Source: Bacillota bacterium (GTDB lineage: Bacteria > Bacillota > Bacilli > Bacillales > Cytobacillaceae). From it: a stretch of 8,567 bases of DNA. The stretch's first letter is position 1. Every line of letters starts with the position of its first letter. The notes below the pieces were generated by a model. It saw only the letters and a program-made list of their open reading frames with translations. It did no database searches and was not told where the DNA came from. A program made the translations under genes and the position numbers. The stretch spans positions 1 through 8,567 of the forward strand of contig JAUZPT010000107.1 of the NCBI GenBank assembly GCA_030705745.1, written 5' to 3'. Below are positions 1-5,862 of the stretch, one piece after another.

Positions 1-881
1 GTATTTGGAACAAGGCCAAATAAGGCAGCAACTATCGAGAAAAGGCCTGAAATGATAAACGAATTTTTAAATTCCTTTTTCCCAATTTCTTTCCCGTACA
101 GGCCTTCAGAAGCTTTAACAGCTGCGATATTGTTTGTTAAATTCAATAATCCGGTGATAAAGGAAGTGATTACGATGCCAACTTCAAAATTTGGTTTACC
201 CCATGGAAAGAAAGTAAACTTCATGACACCGGCAGGAACCGCTTGACCGGAAGATGGAAATAGAAAGATGAAGAAACCCCAGCCAATGATAATTCCAATA
301 AGAACAGCAAAATTGCTAAGCAGCCCTTTTCCCTTCACGCTGATGATGCTTGTCACTATGACCAAAGCGATGGAAAAAAGGCTGACCGGAAGATCCAAAT
401 GACCTTCAGGTGTTAATTTCAGCATGCCTTTAAAGAAAATAAGGATGAGCTGGAAGGCCAGCAGAAATAAATAAACGGACATTACAATAGGAGTAAAAAG
501 CTTTTGAAGCAAAGGTATTAAATTTAACGCTCCAACAACAACGGCTACAATTCCAGCTAAAAGAATCCCGGTCGTAACGGCACCTCCGAGCGTGGTATAG
601 CTCATCCCTGAAGCGGAGGCAGAGGAACATAAACTAAGTATCAGCCCCCACCAAAGTCCGGAGTGACCTTCCATTAACGAAAAGCGATGTCCAAGTGTTG
701 CCTGGATGGTACACACAATTCCGATGAAAATAAACGATAGCCTAAGTGTTGTAGCAATTTCTGTAGGCGATAGATGAAAAGCGCTGCCTACAGAAAGAGG
801 CACCACTAGGGTATTTGCAAATATAAAGAACAACCATTGCACAGAGGCAAGAGTTAGTGTAGATGATGATAATTTCTGCAT
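1..881 (-). CDS. NCS2-family nucleobase (uracil/xanthine-type) permease, C-terminus beyond window
   Basis: This is the N-terminal 293 residues of a polytopic membrane protein; the rest lies beyond the left edge. It would import a purine or pyrimidine base by ion symport across the cytoplasmic membrane. The start is the ATG at 881-879, with an AAAGGA Shine-Dalgarno about 8 nt upstream. The first segment reads QWLFFIFANTLVVPLSVG (about residues 15-32), typical of NCS2 permeases of the Bacillus YwdJ type. Many hydrophobic helices follow. Near the visible end, the stretch GLLNLTNNIAAVKASEGLYG fits the loop and helix that lead to the substrate-binding region of this family. Family assignment is fairly secure. 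The substrate (uracil, xanthine or another base) cannot be read from the sequence. The reading frame is open across the whole visible part. The gene is transcribed away from the sulfur cluster and shows no link to it. Confidence 0.85.
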   Translation of the reverse strand, partial: MQKLSSSTLTLASVQWLFFIFANTLVVPLSVGSAFHLSPTEIATTLRLSFIFIGIVCTIQATLGHRFSLMEGHSGLWWGLILSLCSSASASGMSYTTLGGAVTTGILLAGIVAVVVGALNLIPLLQKLFTPIVMSVYLFLLAFQLILIFFKGMLKLTPEGHLDLPVSLFSIALVIVTSIISVKGKGLLSNFAVLIGIIIGWGFFIFLFPSSGQAVPAGVMKFTFFPWGKPNFEVGIVITSFITGLLNLTNNIAAVKASEGLYGKEIGKKEFKNSFIISGLFSIVAALFGLVPN

Positions 882-940
882 GTTTTATATCCTTTCGTAT
901 TCACATGGTGTATGGGCTCTTATTGTATTTATTTGGTTGT

Positions 941-955
941 TTGTGTGAGCCACAA
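941..955. repeat. Small inverted repeat in the permease leader
   Basis: TTGTG-TGAGC-CACAA forms a 5-bp stem with a 5-nt loop, 60-75 bp upstream of the NCS2 permease start. It could be an operator or a leader hairpin. I found no match to a purine riboswitch or PurBox near it. Short repeats like this also arise by chance in AT-rich DNA. Confidence 0.3.
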
Positions 956-1017
956 GCTTATACTTTACAAGAAATGAGAGAAAAAAAGAAGATTTTTTAC
1001 AGTATTAATTTAGTGGT

Positions 1018-1059
1018 AAATTAAAGGAATAATAAATTCCGCTATGAGTCCTTTAATTT
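1018..1059. repeat. Overlapping, mutually exclusive inverted repeats in the intergenic region
   Basis: An 11-bp perfect inverted repeat, AAATTAAAGGA (1018-1028) and TCCTTTAATTT (1049-1059), encloses a 20-nt loop. A second inverted repeat, GGAAT (1026-1030) and ATTCC (1036-1040), shares the GGA bases, so the two stems cannot form together. On the minus strand this lies about 140 bp upstream of the permease start and downstream of the small HTH gene's terminator. The remaining sequence between 882 and 1097 holds no gene that I can see. Confidence 0.5.
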
Positions 1060-1090
1060 TATTCGAAAAACTGTTCCATCTTTGAGAAAA

Positions 1091-1119
1091 ATAAAAACCT
1101 CATTGAGTTTTCAATGAGG
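1091..1119 (-). terminator. Rho-independent terminator of the small HTH gene
   Basis: CCTCATTGA (1111-1119 read on the minus strand), loop AAAC, then TCAATGAGG gives a perfect 9-bp stem. On the minus strand it is followed by TTTTTATTTTT. It sits 5 bp past the stop codon of the 1124-1354 gene, so transcription of that gene should end here and not continue into the permease. Confidence 0.85.
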
Positions 1120-1123
1120 GACA

Positions 1124-1354
1124 TCAATCTTCATCCTTAATATCTGGATCCTCGGGGAGAGGTTCACTTCGGATTTCAGCTACAAGTTTTTTGTATTTTT
1201 CCATCTGTTCAAAATGGTTATTGAATTGCTCTTTGTAGATTAAGTACTGTTCACCGTCATGGATTGCACGGATTTTTTTCTGCCGAATCATGTTTTCAAC
1301 ATAGGATTCAGGCATCGATAAATAGTCTGCTGTTTCTTTAACGGACAGATACAT
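1124..1354 (-). CDS. Small excisionase/MerR-like helix-turn-helix DNA-binding protein
   Basis: A 76-residue soluble protein. Residues 1-45, starting MYLSVKETADYLSMPESYVE, match the excisionase-type HTH (HTH_17): an SVKETADYL helix, a turn, a recognition helix, then basic residues (RQKKIRA) and the wing IHDGEQYLIYKEQF. The C-terminal third is charged and acidic, ending DPDIKDED. I chose the ATG at 1354-1352 because GAGGTG lies 6 nt upstream and the protein then begins at the domain edge. The frame extends upstream to a TTG at 1423, but that start lacks a ribosome site and would add unrelated sequence. The gene stands alone with its own terminator. Proteins of this size and domain are common as chromosomal singletons in Bacillus, and no integrase or other phage gene is nearby. 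The DNA target is unknown. Confidence 0.75.
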   Translation of the reverse strand: MYLSVKETADYLSMPESYVENMIRQKKIRAIHDGEQYLIYKEQFNNHFEQMEKYKKLVAEIRSEPLPEDPDIKDED

Positions 1355-1523
1355 ATCATTCACCTCAACAAATAATATACAGGATTTTTCCGTTTGAAGG
1401 AATGGAAAGATACAAAAATTCAAGGTGAAGAGAAAAAGAAGATCATGAATATATCCGCTTTGGGGCTGTTTATTAATTTTTATTATGGATCGAACTGGAG
1501 GCTTAATAGCAATTGTATCGTGT

Positions 1524-1544
1524 TATAATAAACCGAATGGGTAT
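1524..1544 (+). promoter_or_regulatory. Promoter -10 box with degenerate CstR/CsoR-like operator upstream of the DUF202 gene
   Basis: A consensus TATAAT (1524-1529) is followed directly by TAAACCGAATGGGTAT (1529-1544). The right arm, AATGGGTAT, is identical to that of the operator at 2148-2165. The left arm is degenerate (AAACC in place of TACCC), so 12 of 16 positions match. A -35 box is weak (TTAATA-like). The site overlaps the expected transcription start, a position suited to repression. That this is a real operator is an inference from similarity. Confidence 0.5.
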
Positions 1545-1625
1545 CTATAGTAGGAATTAATATGCTTTAAACCCTATTGCGTAGTTCTGAGAGAAATTTG
1601 ACCAATAATGAGGGATAAAGACTTA

Positions 1626-2018
1626 ATGAAAGAGACTAACATTGAAATGCAAACCATCGATTCAAAATATATACAGCAGCATTTAGCTAATGAACGCACT
1701 TATTTAGCATGGGTTCGAACATGTATCACGATTATTGGGGTAGGATTTTTAATAACGAATCTCCATTTTACAACTCTTGCCAACAAAATTATTATTGGGG
1801 ATTTTTTAGCCAAAATCATTGGATTAGGTTCTATTTTTGTTGGAATTATTTCTCTTGTTTTGACCACCATCAGTTATTTCACTAAGGGAAATGATATTAA
1901 TCAGCAGACCTTTAAATATTCGAAACTACTGGTAATTTTCTTATCAATATCCCTTATTCTTATTTTCTTTGTGTTTACAGCTTATTATTTGTTTGTTTGG
2001 GGATTAATCGGAAAGTAA
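1626..2018 (+). CDS. DUF202/YidH-family small membrane protein
   Basis: A 130-residue membrane protein of unknown biochemical role. The family signature is clear near the N-terminus: QQHLANERTYLAWVRTCITI, followed by a first hydrophobic helix (GVGFLITNLHF), a second around GLGSIFVGIISLVLTTISYF, and a third near the C-terminus (LVIFLSISLILIFFVFTAYYLF). Three transmembrane helices fit the YidH/DUF202 layout. I prefer the ATG at 1626, which has AGGGA about 10 nt upstream. An in-frame ATG at 1608 would add six residues but has no convincing ribosome site. A CstR-like half-operator lies in its promoter region, and the gene precedes the sulfur operon on the same strand. It may therefore respond to the same signal, although a strong terminator separates the two. 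The family assignment is firm; the function is not known. Confidence 0.8.
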   Translation: MKETNIEMQTIDSKYIQQHLANERTYLAWVRTCITIIGVGFLITNLHFTTLANKIIIGDFLAKIIGLGSIFVGIISLVLTTISYFTKGNDINQQTFKYSKLLVIFLSISLILIFFVFTAYYLFVWGLIGK

Positions 2019-2034
2019 AAACGATAATGGAACG

Positions 2035-2070
2035 AAAACCTGAATTCATTCTGAATTCAGGTTTTTTTTT
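2035..2070 (+). terminator. Rho-independent terminator after the DUF202 gene
   Basis: CCTGAATTCA (2039-2048), loop TTC and TGAATTCAGG (2052-2061) form a perfect 10-bp stem, extended by flanking A-T pairs and followed by nine T residues (2062-2070). It isolates the DUF202 transcript from the sulfur operon downstream. Confidence 0.92.
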
Positions 2071-2140
2071 GATAACTAGTGCTGCAAATACACCTAAATA
2101 TTTTTAACGTATTTTACTAGATTTAATCGTATGATTTTAA

Positions 2141-2169
2141 TTGACAATATACCCTAATGGGTATAGTAT
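2141..2169 (+). promoter_or_regulatory. Sigma-A promoter of the sulfur operon
   Basis: A consensus -35 box TTGACA (2141-2146) and a -10 box TAGTAT (2164-2169) are separated by 17 bp, the optimal sigma-A spacing. Almost the whole spacer is occupied by the palindromic operator described separately. This is the likely main promoter for the genes from 2212 onward. Confidence 0.82.
2148..2165 (+). promoter_or_regulatory. CstR/CsoR-type operator inside the main promoter
   Basis: TATACCC-TAAT-GGGTATA is a 7+7 bp perfect inverted repeat around a 4-bp centre. TACCC/GGGTA palindromes of this kind are bound by CsoR-family repressors, and next to rhodanese/CstB genes the expected member is the persulfide sensor CstR. 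Its place between -35 and -10 means a bound repressor would block RNA polymerase. No such repressor is encoded in the window. Confidence 0.75.
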
Positions 2170-2211
2170 TGGTTTTGTACTCGACGAAAAATAATTCAAA
2201 AGGTGAGGAAT

Positions 2212-2541
2212 ATGATTTACATTTTAATTCCCTTTGCACTTATAGTATTTTCACTTTATAAAAGGTATGTACCGATAAAAAATATACCAAATGTAAAACT
2301 TGATGACTGCCATCAGGATAAAAGTATTGTCCTGTTAGATATAAGAGACTACAACGTTGCCTATAAGAATCAAGTGAAGGGTGCTATAAATTTACCATTT
2401 CCCTATTTAACAAGAAATTTAAACGAATTGCCACAAAAGTCGATTCATTTGGTTGTTTCAAACCATTTGGAAAAAAATTTGGGTATCCGATTATTAAATA
2501 AAAAGGGTTATCAAGTTATTGGTTTTTCTTTTTTAGCATAA
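2212..2541 (+). CDS. Membrane-anchored degenerate rhodanese-like protein lacking the catalytic cysteine
   Basis: A 109-residue protein with an N-terminal membrane helix (MIYILIPFALIVFSLY, residues 1-16) followed by a rhodanese-like fold. Recognisable landmarks are the first half of the domain, IVLLDIRDYNVAY (39-51), and the GAINLPFPYL segment (57-66), which aligns with the substrate-loop region of the active paralogue at 3104. Where active rhodaneses have a cysteine heading the CxxGxRS loop, this protein reads VVSNHLEKN: Ser83 replaces the cysteine and the loop is not conserved. The C-terminal GGMxxW motif is also absent. It should therefore be unable to carry sulfur at the usual site. The ATG at 2212 is chosen, preceded by AAAGGTGAGG; a GTG at 2203 lies inside that ribosome site. 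It is the first gene behind the operator-bearing promoter. A binding or scaffold role is possible, as is decay after duplication. Confidence 0.72.
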   Translation: MIYILIPFALIVFSLYKRYVPIKNIPNVKLDDCHQDKSIVLLDIRDYNVAYKNQVKGAINLPFPYLTRNLNELPQKSIHLVVSNHLEKNLGIRLLNKKGYQVIGFSFLA

Positions 2542-2564
2542 TGTTCATATTTTTTAATTTTAAA

Positions 2565-2582
2565 TATACCCTTATGGGTAAT
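2565..2582 (+). promoter_or_regulatory. Second CstR/CsoR-type operator, upstream of yrkE
   Basis: TATACCC-TTAT-GGGTAAT repeats the operator at 2148-2165 with only small changes in the centre and last bases. It lies between the degenerate rhodanese gene and yrkE, 20 bp before the yrkE start. A clear promoter pair is not visible; TAATAG overlapping its right arm could be a -10 box. It may control an internal promoter or act as a roadblock on read-through from the first promoter. Confidence 0.7.
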
Positions 2583-2601
2583 AGATGGAGGTATTTTATA
2601 A

Positions 2602-3081
2602 ATGATAGAACAGAAAAAAACAAACATCATCCTTTTTAGCGGTGATTACGATAAAGCGATGGCAGCTTACATTATTGCAAATGGTGCCGCAGCATATGAT
2701 CATGAGGTCACGATTTTCCATACGTTTTGGGGTTTGAATGCCTTAAGGAAAGATGAACCGATAAAAGTGAAAAAAACCTTCATAGAAATGCTTTTTGGCA
2801 AAATGATGCCACGTGGGGCCAATAAAATGGGACTCTCAAAAATGAATTTTGCAGGGTTTGGCCCAAAAATGATCAAGGATATTATAAAAAAACATAATGC
2901 GATGCCTTTACCCGATTTAATTGAAATGGCGAAGGAACAGGATATTAAGTTGGTTGCTTGCCAGATGACAGTTGATTTACTGGGGCTTAAACAGGAAGAG
3001 ATTATGGATGGCGTGGAGTTTGCTGGAGTGGCAGCTTACTTGGGCGGTGCTGAAAACGGAAATGTGAATTTATTTATTTAA
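2602..3081 (+). CDS. yrkE: DsrE/DsrF-family sulfur carrier protein (YrkE-like)
   Basis: A 159-residue cytoplasmic protein of the DsrE/DrsE superfamily, which binds sulfur as a cysteine persulfide and relays it between sulfurtransferases. The N-terminus NIILFSGDYDKAMAAYIIAN (residues 8-27) is the first strand and helix of the fold. HEVTIFHTFWGLNAL (34-48) is the second strand with the family's typical aromatic stretch. KLVACQMTVDLLGL (116-129) carries the only cysteine, Cys120, in the expected position. The length fits B. subtilis YrkE (about 160 aa). A TGGAGGTA ribosome site precedes the ATG by about 9 nt. The gene follows an operator and heads a run of sulfur-transfer genes, the same order as in the B. 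subtilis yrk cluster. Its partners are probably the TusA and rhodanese proteins encoded downstream. Family assignment is strong; direct partners are inferred. Confidence 0.85.
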   Translation: MIEQKKTNIILFSGDYDKAMAAYIIANGAAAYDHEVTIFHTFWGLNALRKDEPIKVKKTFIEMLFGKMMPRGANKMGLSKMNFAGFGPKMIKDIIKKHNAMPLPDLIEMAKEQDIKLVACQMTVDLLGLKQEEIMDGVEFAGVAAYLGGAENGNVNLFI

Positions 3082-3103
3082 TACGTGAAAGGGTGCTTAT
3101 AAA

Positions 3104-3463
3104 ATGAATACGACGAATATTGTTGTTATTGCCATCGTTGTTGTGTTTTTCGTTTTGCGAATGATGCCTGTAAAAGGTGTTAAAAATATAACGACGGAAG
3201 AACTCAAGAATCTTTTGAAAGAAAAAGATAAACAATTTATTGATGTCAGAACACCTGCTGAATATAAGTCCAATCATATTCGCGAATTTATTAACATGCC
3301 TCTTCATCAGCTTTCAATGAAGGCAGCGGAGCTATCGAAAGAAAAAGAAGTGATTGTCATCTGCCAAAGCGGTATGCGCAGTATCAAAGCGAGCAAACAA
3401 TTAAAAGCACTGGGCTTTAAAAATATTACAAATGTAAAGGGCGGCATGAGCGCCTGGAACTAA
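3104..3463 (+). CDS. Membrane-anchored rhodanese-family sulfurtransferase
   Basis: A 119-residue single-domain rhodanese with an N-terminal membrane anchor (IVVIAIVVVFFVLRMM, residues 6-21). The positive residues after the helix suggest the domain faces the cytoplasm. Domain landmarks are NITTEEL (28-34), FIDVRTPAEY (45-54), INMPL (63-67) and the complete catalytic loop CQSGMRS with Cys87 (87-93), closing with VKGGMSAW (111-118). It should carry a persulfide on Cys87 and pass sulfane sulfur to or from thiols. It has the same architecture as the degenerate protein at 2212, so the two look like an active/inactive pair. AAAGGGTG ends 8 nt before the ATG; the gap to yrkE is 22 bp. The donor and acceptor cannot be told from the sequence. 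Confidence 0.87.
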   Translation: MNTTNIVVIAIVVVFFVLRMMPVKGVKNITTEELKNLLKEKDKQFIDVRTPAEYKSNHIREFINMPLHQLSMKAAELSKEKEVIVICQSGMRSIKASKQLKALGFKNITNVKGGMSAWN

Positions 3464-3481
3464 AATGAGGAGGGAAAAAGA

Positions 3482-3778
3482 ATGAAACAAATAACTGTAA
3501 AAGAAGTAGAAGAATTATTAGCTGATAAAGCCCCAGTAAATATTATTGATGTGCGTGAGGTTAGTGAAGTCCAAACAGGCAAAATACCTGGAGCAGTAAA
3601 TATTCCTCTAGGATTAATCGAATTTCGGATGAATGAATTAGACAAAGCAAAGGACTATATAATTGTTTGCCGTTCTGGTGCGAGAAGCGGTCAGGCAACC
3701 AATTTTCTTGAATATCAAGGATATAAGGTCACGAACATGACCGGCGGGATGATGTCGTGGGAAGGCGAAGTAGAGTAA
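3482..3778 (+). CDS. Soluble single-domain rhodanese sulfurtransferase
   Basis: A 98-residue cytoplasmic protein consisting only of a rhodanese domain. Its motifs are ITVKEVEELL (4-13), NIIDVREVSEV (20-30), GKIPGAVNIPLG (33-44), the active-site loop CRSGARS with Cys63 (63-69) and TGGMMSW near the C-terminus. All key elements of a catalytic rhodanese are present, so it should form a persulfide on Cys63. GAGGAGGG lies 7 nt before the ATG, a very strong ribosome site, and only 18 bp separate it from the preceding gene, so the two are co-transcribed. It lacks the membrane anchor of its neighbour and probably serves the soluble pool, for example as a partner for the TusA proteins or YrkH. The specific reaction is inferred. 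Confidence 0.88.
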   Translation: MKQITVKEVEELLADKAPVNIIDVREVSEVQTGKIPGAVNIPLGLIEFRMNELDKAKDYIIVCRSGARSGQATNFLEYQGYKVTNMTGGMMSWEGEVE

Positions 3779-3812
3779 TTTTTCTTCATAACACTAATCA
3801 GGAGGTTATATG

Positions 3813-4385
3813 ATGGAACCGATAAAAACAAATATGCTTGTTGACGCGAAAGGACTTGCGTGCCCGATGCCGATCGTCAGAACGAAAAAGGCAATGAACG
3901 AGCTTGAACCGGGTAAAGTAATTGAAGTACATGCGACGGATAAAGGGTCAAGAGCGGACATCCAGGCGTGGGCCAAAAGCTCAGGACACCAATATTTAGG
4001 AACAATTGAAGAAGGCGAAGTGCTTAAACACTATCTTAGAAAATCAAGCGGGGAAGAAAAAGAAGAAATCAAACATCCCCACGTTATCGATAACGAAGAG
4101 TTAACGAAAAAGATAAATAACCAGGAAAATATACTGCTTTTGGATGTCAGAGAAGCTGCGGAATATGCCTTCAATCACATACCTGGAGCAAAGTCCATTC
4201 CTCTTGGTGAATTGGACGAGAAAATGGCTGAATTTGAAAAATCTGAAACCATCTATGTCGTATGCCGGACTGGAAACCGAAGTGACCTTGCAGCACAGAA
4301 ATTAACATCCAATGGATTTGAAAACGTAATAAACGTGATGCCGGGAATGAGCAATTGGTCTGGCCCAGTCGATTCCAACAAGTAA
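3813..4385 (+). CDS. yrkF: TusA-rhodanese fusion sulfurtransferase (YrkF / CstA-like)
   Basis: A 190-residue cytoplasmic two-domain protein. Residues 8-77 are a TusA (SirA/UPF0033) domain with the signature GLACPMPIV, Cys17 heading the CPxP motif. A charged linker (about 78-90) leads to a rhodanese domain (91-187) with LLLDVREAAEY, the loop CRTGNRS with Cys151 (151-157) and a closing VMPGMSNW. Both sulfur-carrying cysteines are present, so sulfur could pass from one domain to the other. The staphylococcal homologue CstA adds a DsrE domain; here DsrE is a separate gene (yrkE), as in B. subtilis. I chose the ATG at 3813 because it is 7 nt from AGGAGG; the adjacent ATG at 3810 is only 4 nt away. 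The TusA half closely resembles the separate TusA at 5605. Fusion and family are clear; the exact acceptor is inferred. Confidence 0.88.
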   Translation: MEPIKTNMLVDAKGLACPMPIVRTKKAMNELEPGKVIEVHATDKGSRADIQAWAKSSGHQYLGTIEEGEVLKHYLRKSSGEEKEEIKHPHVIDNEELTKKINNQENILLLDVREAAEYAFNHIPGAKSIPLGELDEKMAEFEKSETIYVVCRTGNRSDLAAQKLTSNGFENVINVMPGMSNWSGPVDSNK

Positions 4386-4409
4386 ATCTAAATTTTTTTA
4401 CTCGAAATA

Positions 4410-4425
4410 ATACCGTAGGGGGTAA
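4410..4425 (+). promoter_or_regulatory. Possible CstR-like operator overlapping the yrkH ribosome site
   Basis: ATACCGTAGGGGGTAA resembles the two strong operators (12 of 16 positions against the one at 2565-2582), with short arms TACC and GGTA. It also contains AGGGGGT, the likely ribosome-binding site of the gene starting at 4432. Part of the similarity could therefore be due to the G-rich ribosome site alone. Confidence 0.4.
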
Positions 4426-4431
4426 GTGTAA

Positions 4432-5559
4432 ATGTCTATAACAGCAATGACATCAAAAGAAGTAACGCTGAAGATTTTTAACAGAGAAAAATTATTTATT
4501 CTGGATGTGCGGAATGAAGGGGATTTTCAGGATTGGAAAATTGAAGGCGAAAACTTTACACATTTGAATGTACCTTACTTTGATCTTCTCGACGGGGTTG
4601 AGGGTATCCTGGATCAAATTCCTGGGGATGAAGAAATTTTAGTCGTTTGTGCAAAGGAAGGGTCATCTATTTTTGTGGCCGAAATGCTTTCGGAGAAAGG
4701 ATTGAACGTTTCGTATCTTCAAGGGGGCATGAAAACTTGGAGTGAACATCTTGAGCCGGTAAAAGTGGGCGATTTACAAGATGGCGGAGAAATTTATCAA
4801 TTTGTAAGAATCGGTAAAGGCTGTCTGTCTTATATGGCTATTTCCAACGGAGAAGCAGCCATTATCGATTCTACACGCATGACCGAGGTCTATACTGATT
4901 TTGCAAAGAAAATGGGGGCTACAATCAAGCATGTGTTTGATACTCATCTTCATGCAGACCATATCTCAGGAGGCAGAACGATCGCGGAGCAAACGGGGGC
5001 TACCTACTGGCTGCCGCCAAAAGATGCTGAAGAGGTTACGTTCTCTTATTCACGTTTGGAAGAAGGTAATGATGTCTGGATCGGCCATACAAAAATTGCA
5101 ATCCAGCCTGTTTATTCACCTGGACATACAATCGGCTCCACTTCTTTTGTAATCGACGATCGCTATTTATTAACAGGAGATATTCTTTTCATCGATTCAA
5201 TTGGAAGGCCGGACCTTGCTGGAAAAGCAGAGGATTGGGTAGTCGACTTAAGGGAAACTCTTTATAAACGTTACCAGGAATTATCGGATGAATTAATCGT
5301 CCTTCCTGCACACTTCATGATTGTTGAAGAGTTAAATGAAAATGGAAGTGTAAGTGAGAAATTAGGTGCGCTTTATGCACGAAATCACGGATTAAATATT
5401 GAAAATGAGGCTGATTTCAGAAAAGCAGTCACCGAAAATCTCCCGCCTCAACCAAACGCTTACGAGGAAATCAGAGAAACCAACATGGGCAAAATCAATC
5501 CTGATATCGAAAAGCAAAGAGAAATGGAAATCGGACCGAACCGTTGTGCAGTCCGATAA
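4432..5559 (+). CDS. yrkH: Rhodanese-metallo-beta-lactamase fusion, probable persulfide dioxygenase (YrkH / CstB-like)
   Basis: A 375-residue cytoplasmic protein. Residues 1-110 form a rhodanese domain with [12 protein letters not shown] (21-32), the active-site segment VVCAKEGSS with Cys73, and LQGGMKTW (96-103). From about 118 a metallo-beta-lactamase domain follows with THLHADH (171-177), His232 in SPGHT, Asp250 in [11 protein letters not shown] (257-264) and His294 in LPAH. These ligands and the IGRPDL segment fit the mononuclear Fe(II) persulfide dioxygenase group (ETHE1, CstB), which oxidises thiol persulfide to sulfite. The rhodanese could then make thiosulfate from sulfite plus sulfane sulfur. 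The rhodanese is N-terminal here, while staphylococcal CstB carries its rhodanese part after the MBL domain. The ATG at 4432 follows AGGGGGT. The C-terminal extension (about 320-375) is charged and ends with a cysteine, Cys372. A hydrolase role is less likely given the neighbours. Confidence 0.85.
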   Translation: MSITAMTSKEVTLKIFNREKLFILDVRNEGDFQDWKIEGENFTHLNVPYFDLLDGVEGILDQIPGDEEILVVCAKEGSSIFVAEMLSEKGLNVSYLQGGMKTWSEHLEPVKVGDLQDGGEIYQFVRIGKGCLSYMAISNGEAAIIDSTRMTEVYTDFAKKMGATIKHVFDTHLHADHISGGRTIAEQTGATYWLPPKDAEEVTFSYSRLEEGNDVWIGHTKIAIQPVYSPGHTIGSTSFVIDDRYLLTGDILFIDSIGRPDLAGKAEDWVVDLRETLYKRYQELSDELIVLPAHFMIVEELNENGSVSEKLGALYARNHGLNIENEADFRKAVTENLPPQPNAYEEIRETNMGKINPDIEKQREMEIGPNRCAVR

Positions 5560-5604
5560 TAAAAAGAGTCAAACAATATAAACATCTTTGAGGAGGAAAC
5601 TAAA

Positions 5605-5832
5605 ATGGATGTTACTAAAGTTTTAGATGCAAAAGGGCTTGCATGCCCAATGCCGATTGTAAAAACAAAAAAGGCTATCAATGAGCTGGAGTCAGGCCAA
5701 ATCTTAGAAATTCATGCAACTGATAAAGGCGCTAAAGCAGATCTTGCTGCCTGGGCCAAATCCACAGGCAATGAATTAATTCAATCAACAGAAGAAGATG
5801 GAGTATTGAAATTCTGGCTTAAAAAGGCGTAA
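5605..5832 (+). CDS. yrkI: Stand-alone TusA-family sulfur carrier (YrkI-like)
   Basis: A 75-residue cytoplasmic protein that is a single TusA/SirA (UPF0033) domain. It carries the signature DAKGLACPMPIVKTKKA with the persulfide-forming Cys14 in CPxP, followed by the ILEIHATDKGAKADLAAWAKSTGN core and a C-terminal strand GVLKFWLKKA. The length equals that of B. subtilis YrkI. It would accept sulfur from a rhodanese or DsrE protein and deliver it to an acceptor. It is strikingly similar to residues 11-77 of the TusA-rhodanese fusion upstream, so the two probably arose by duplication. GAGGAGG lies just upstream of the ATG, and 45 bp separate it from yrkH with no visible terminator, so it belongs to the same transcript. 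Confidence 0.9.
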   Translation: MDVTKVLDAKGLACPMPIVKTKKAINELESGQILEIHATDKGAKADLAAWAKSTGNELIQSTEEDGVLKFWLKKA

Positions 5833-5862
5833 CAAAATGCTTTTCTGTTAGGGGGAAAAGAA

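Noticed and set aside
882..1020. Purine riboswitch or PurR box upstream of the NCS2 permease
   Set aside because: I found neither the conserved purine riboswitch core nor a CGAAC-type PurBox on the minus strand here.
1124..1354. Excisionase-like gene as evidence of a prophage or integrative element
   Set aside because: No integrase, att-type repeats or phage genes are nearby, and this small HTH domain is common in ordinary Bacillus chromosomal proteins.
3081..3096. ATACGTGAAAGGGTGC as another CstR-like operator before the rhodanese gene at 3104
   Set aside because: Only ATAC and GGGT match, the palindrome is broken, and the G-rich part is fully explained by the ribosome site AAAGGGTG.
4774..5152. 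Overlapping reading frames within yrkH on both strands
   Set aside because: They lie inside a well-supported two-domain protein, lack ribosome sites and show no recognisable domain.
4432..5559. Frameshift or fusion artefact joining separate rhodanese and MBL genes
   Set aside because: The frame is continuous, both domains are complete, and fused rhodanese-MBL proteins are known in the CstB/YrkH group.
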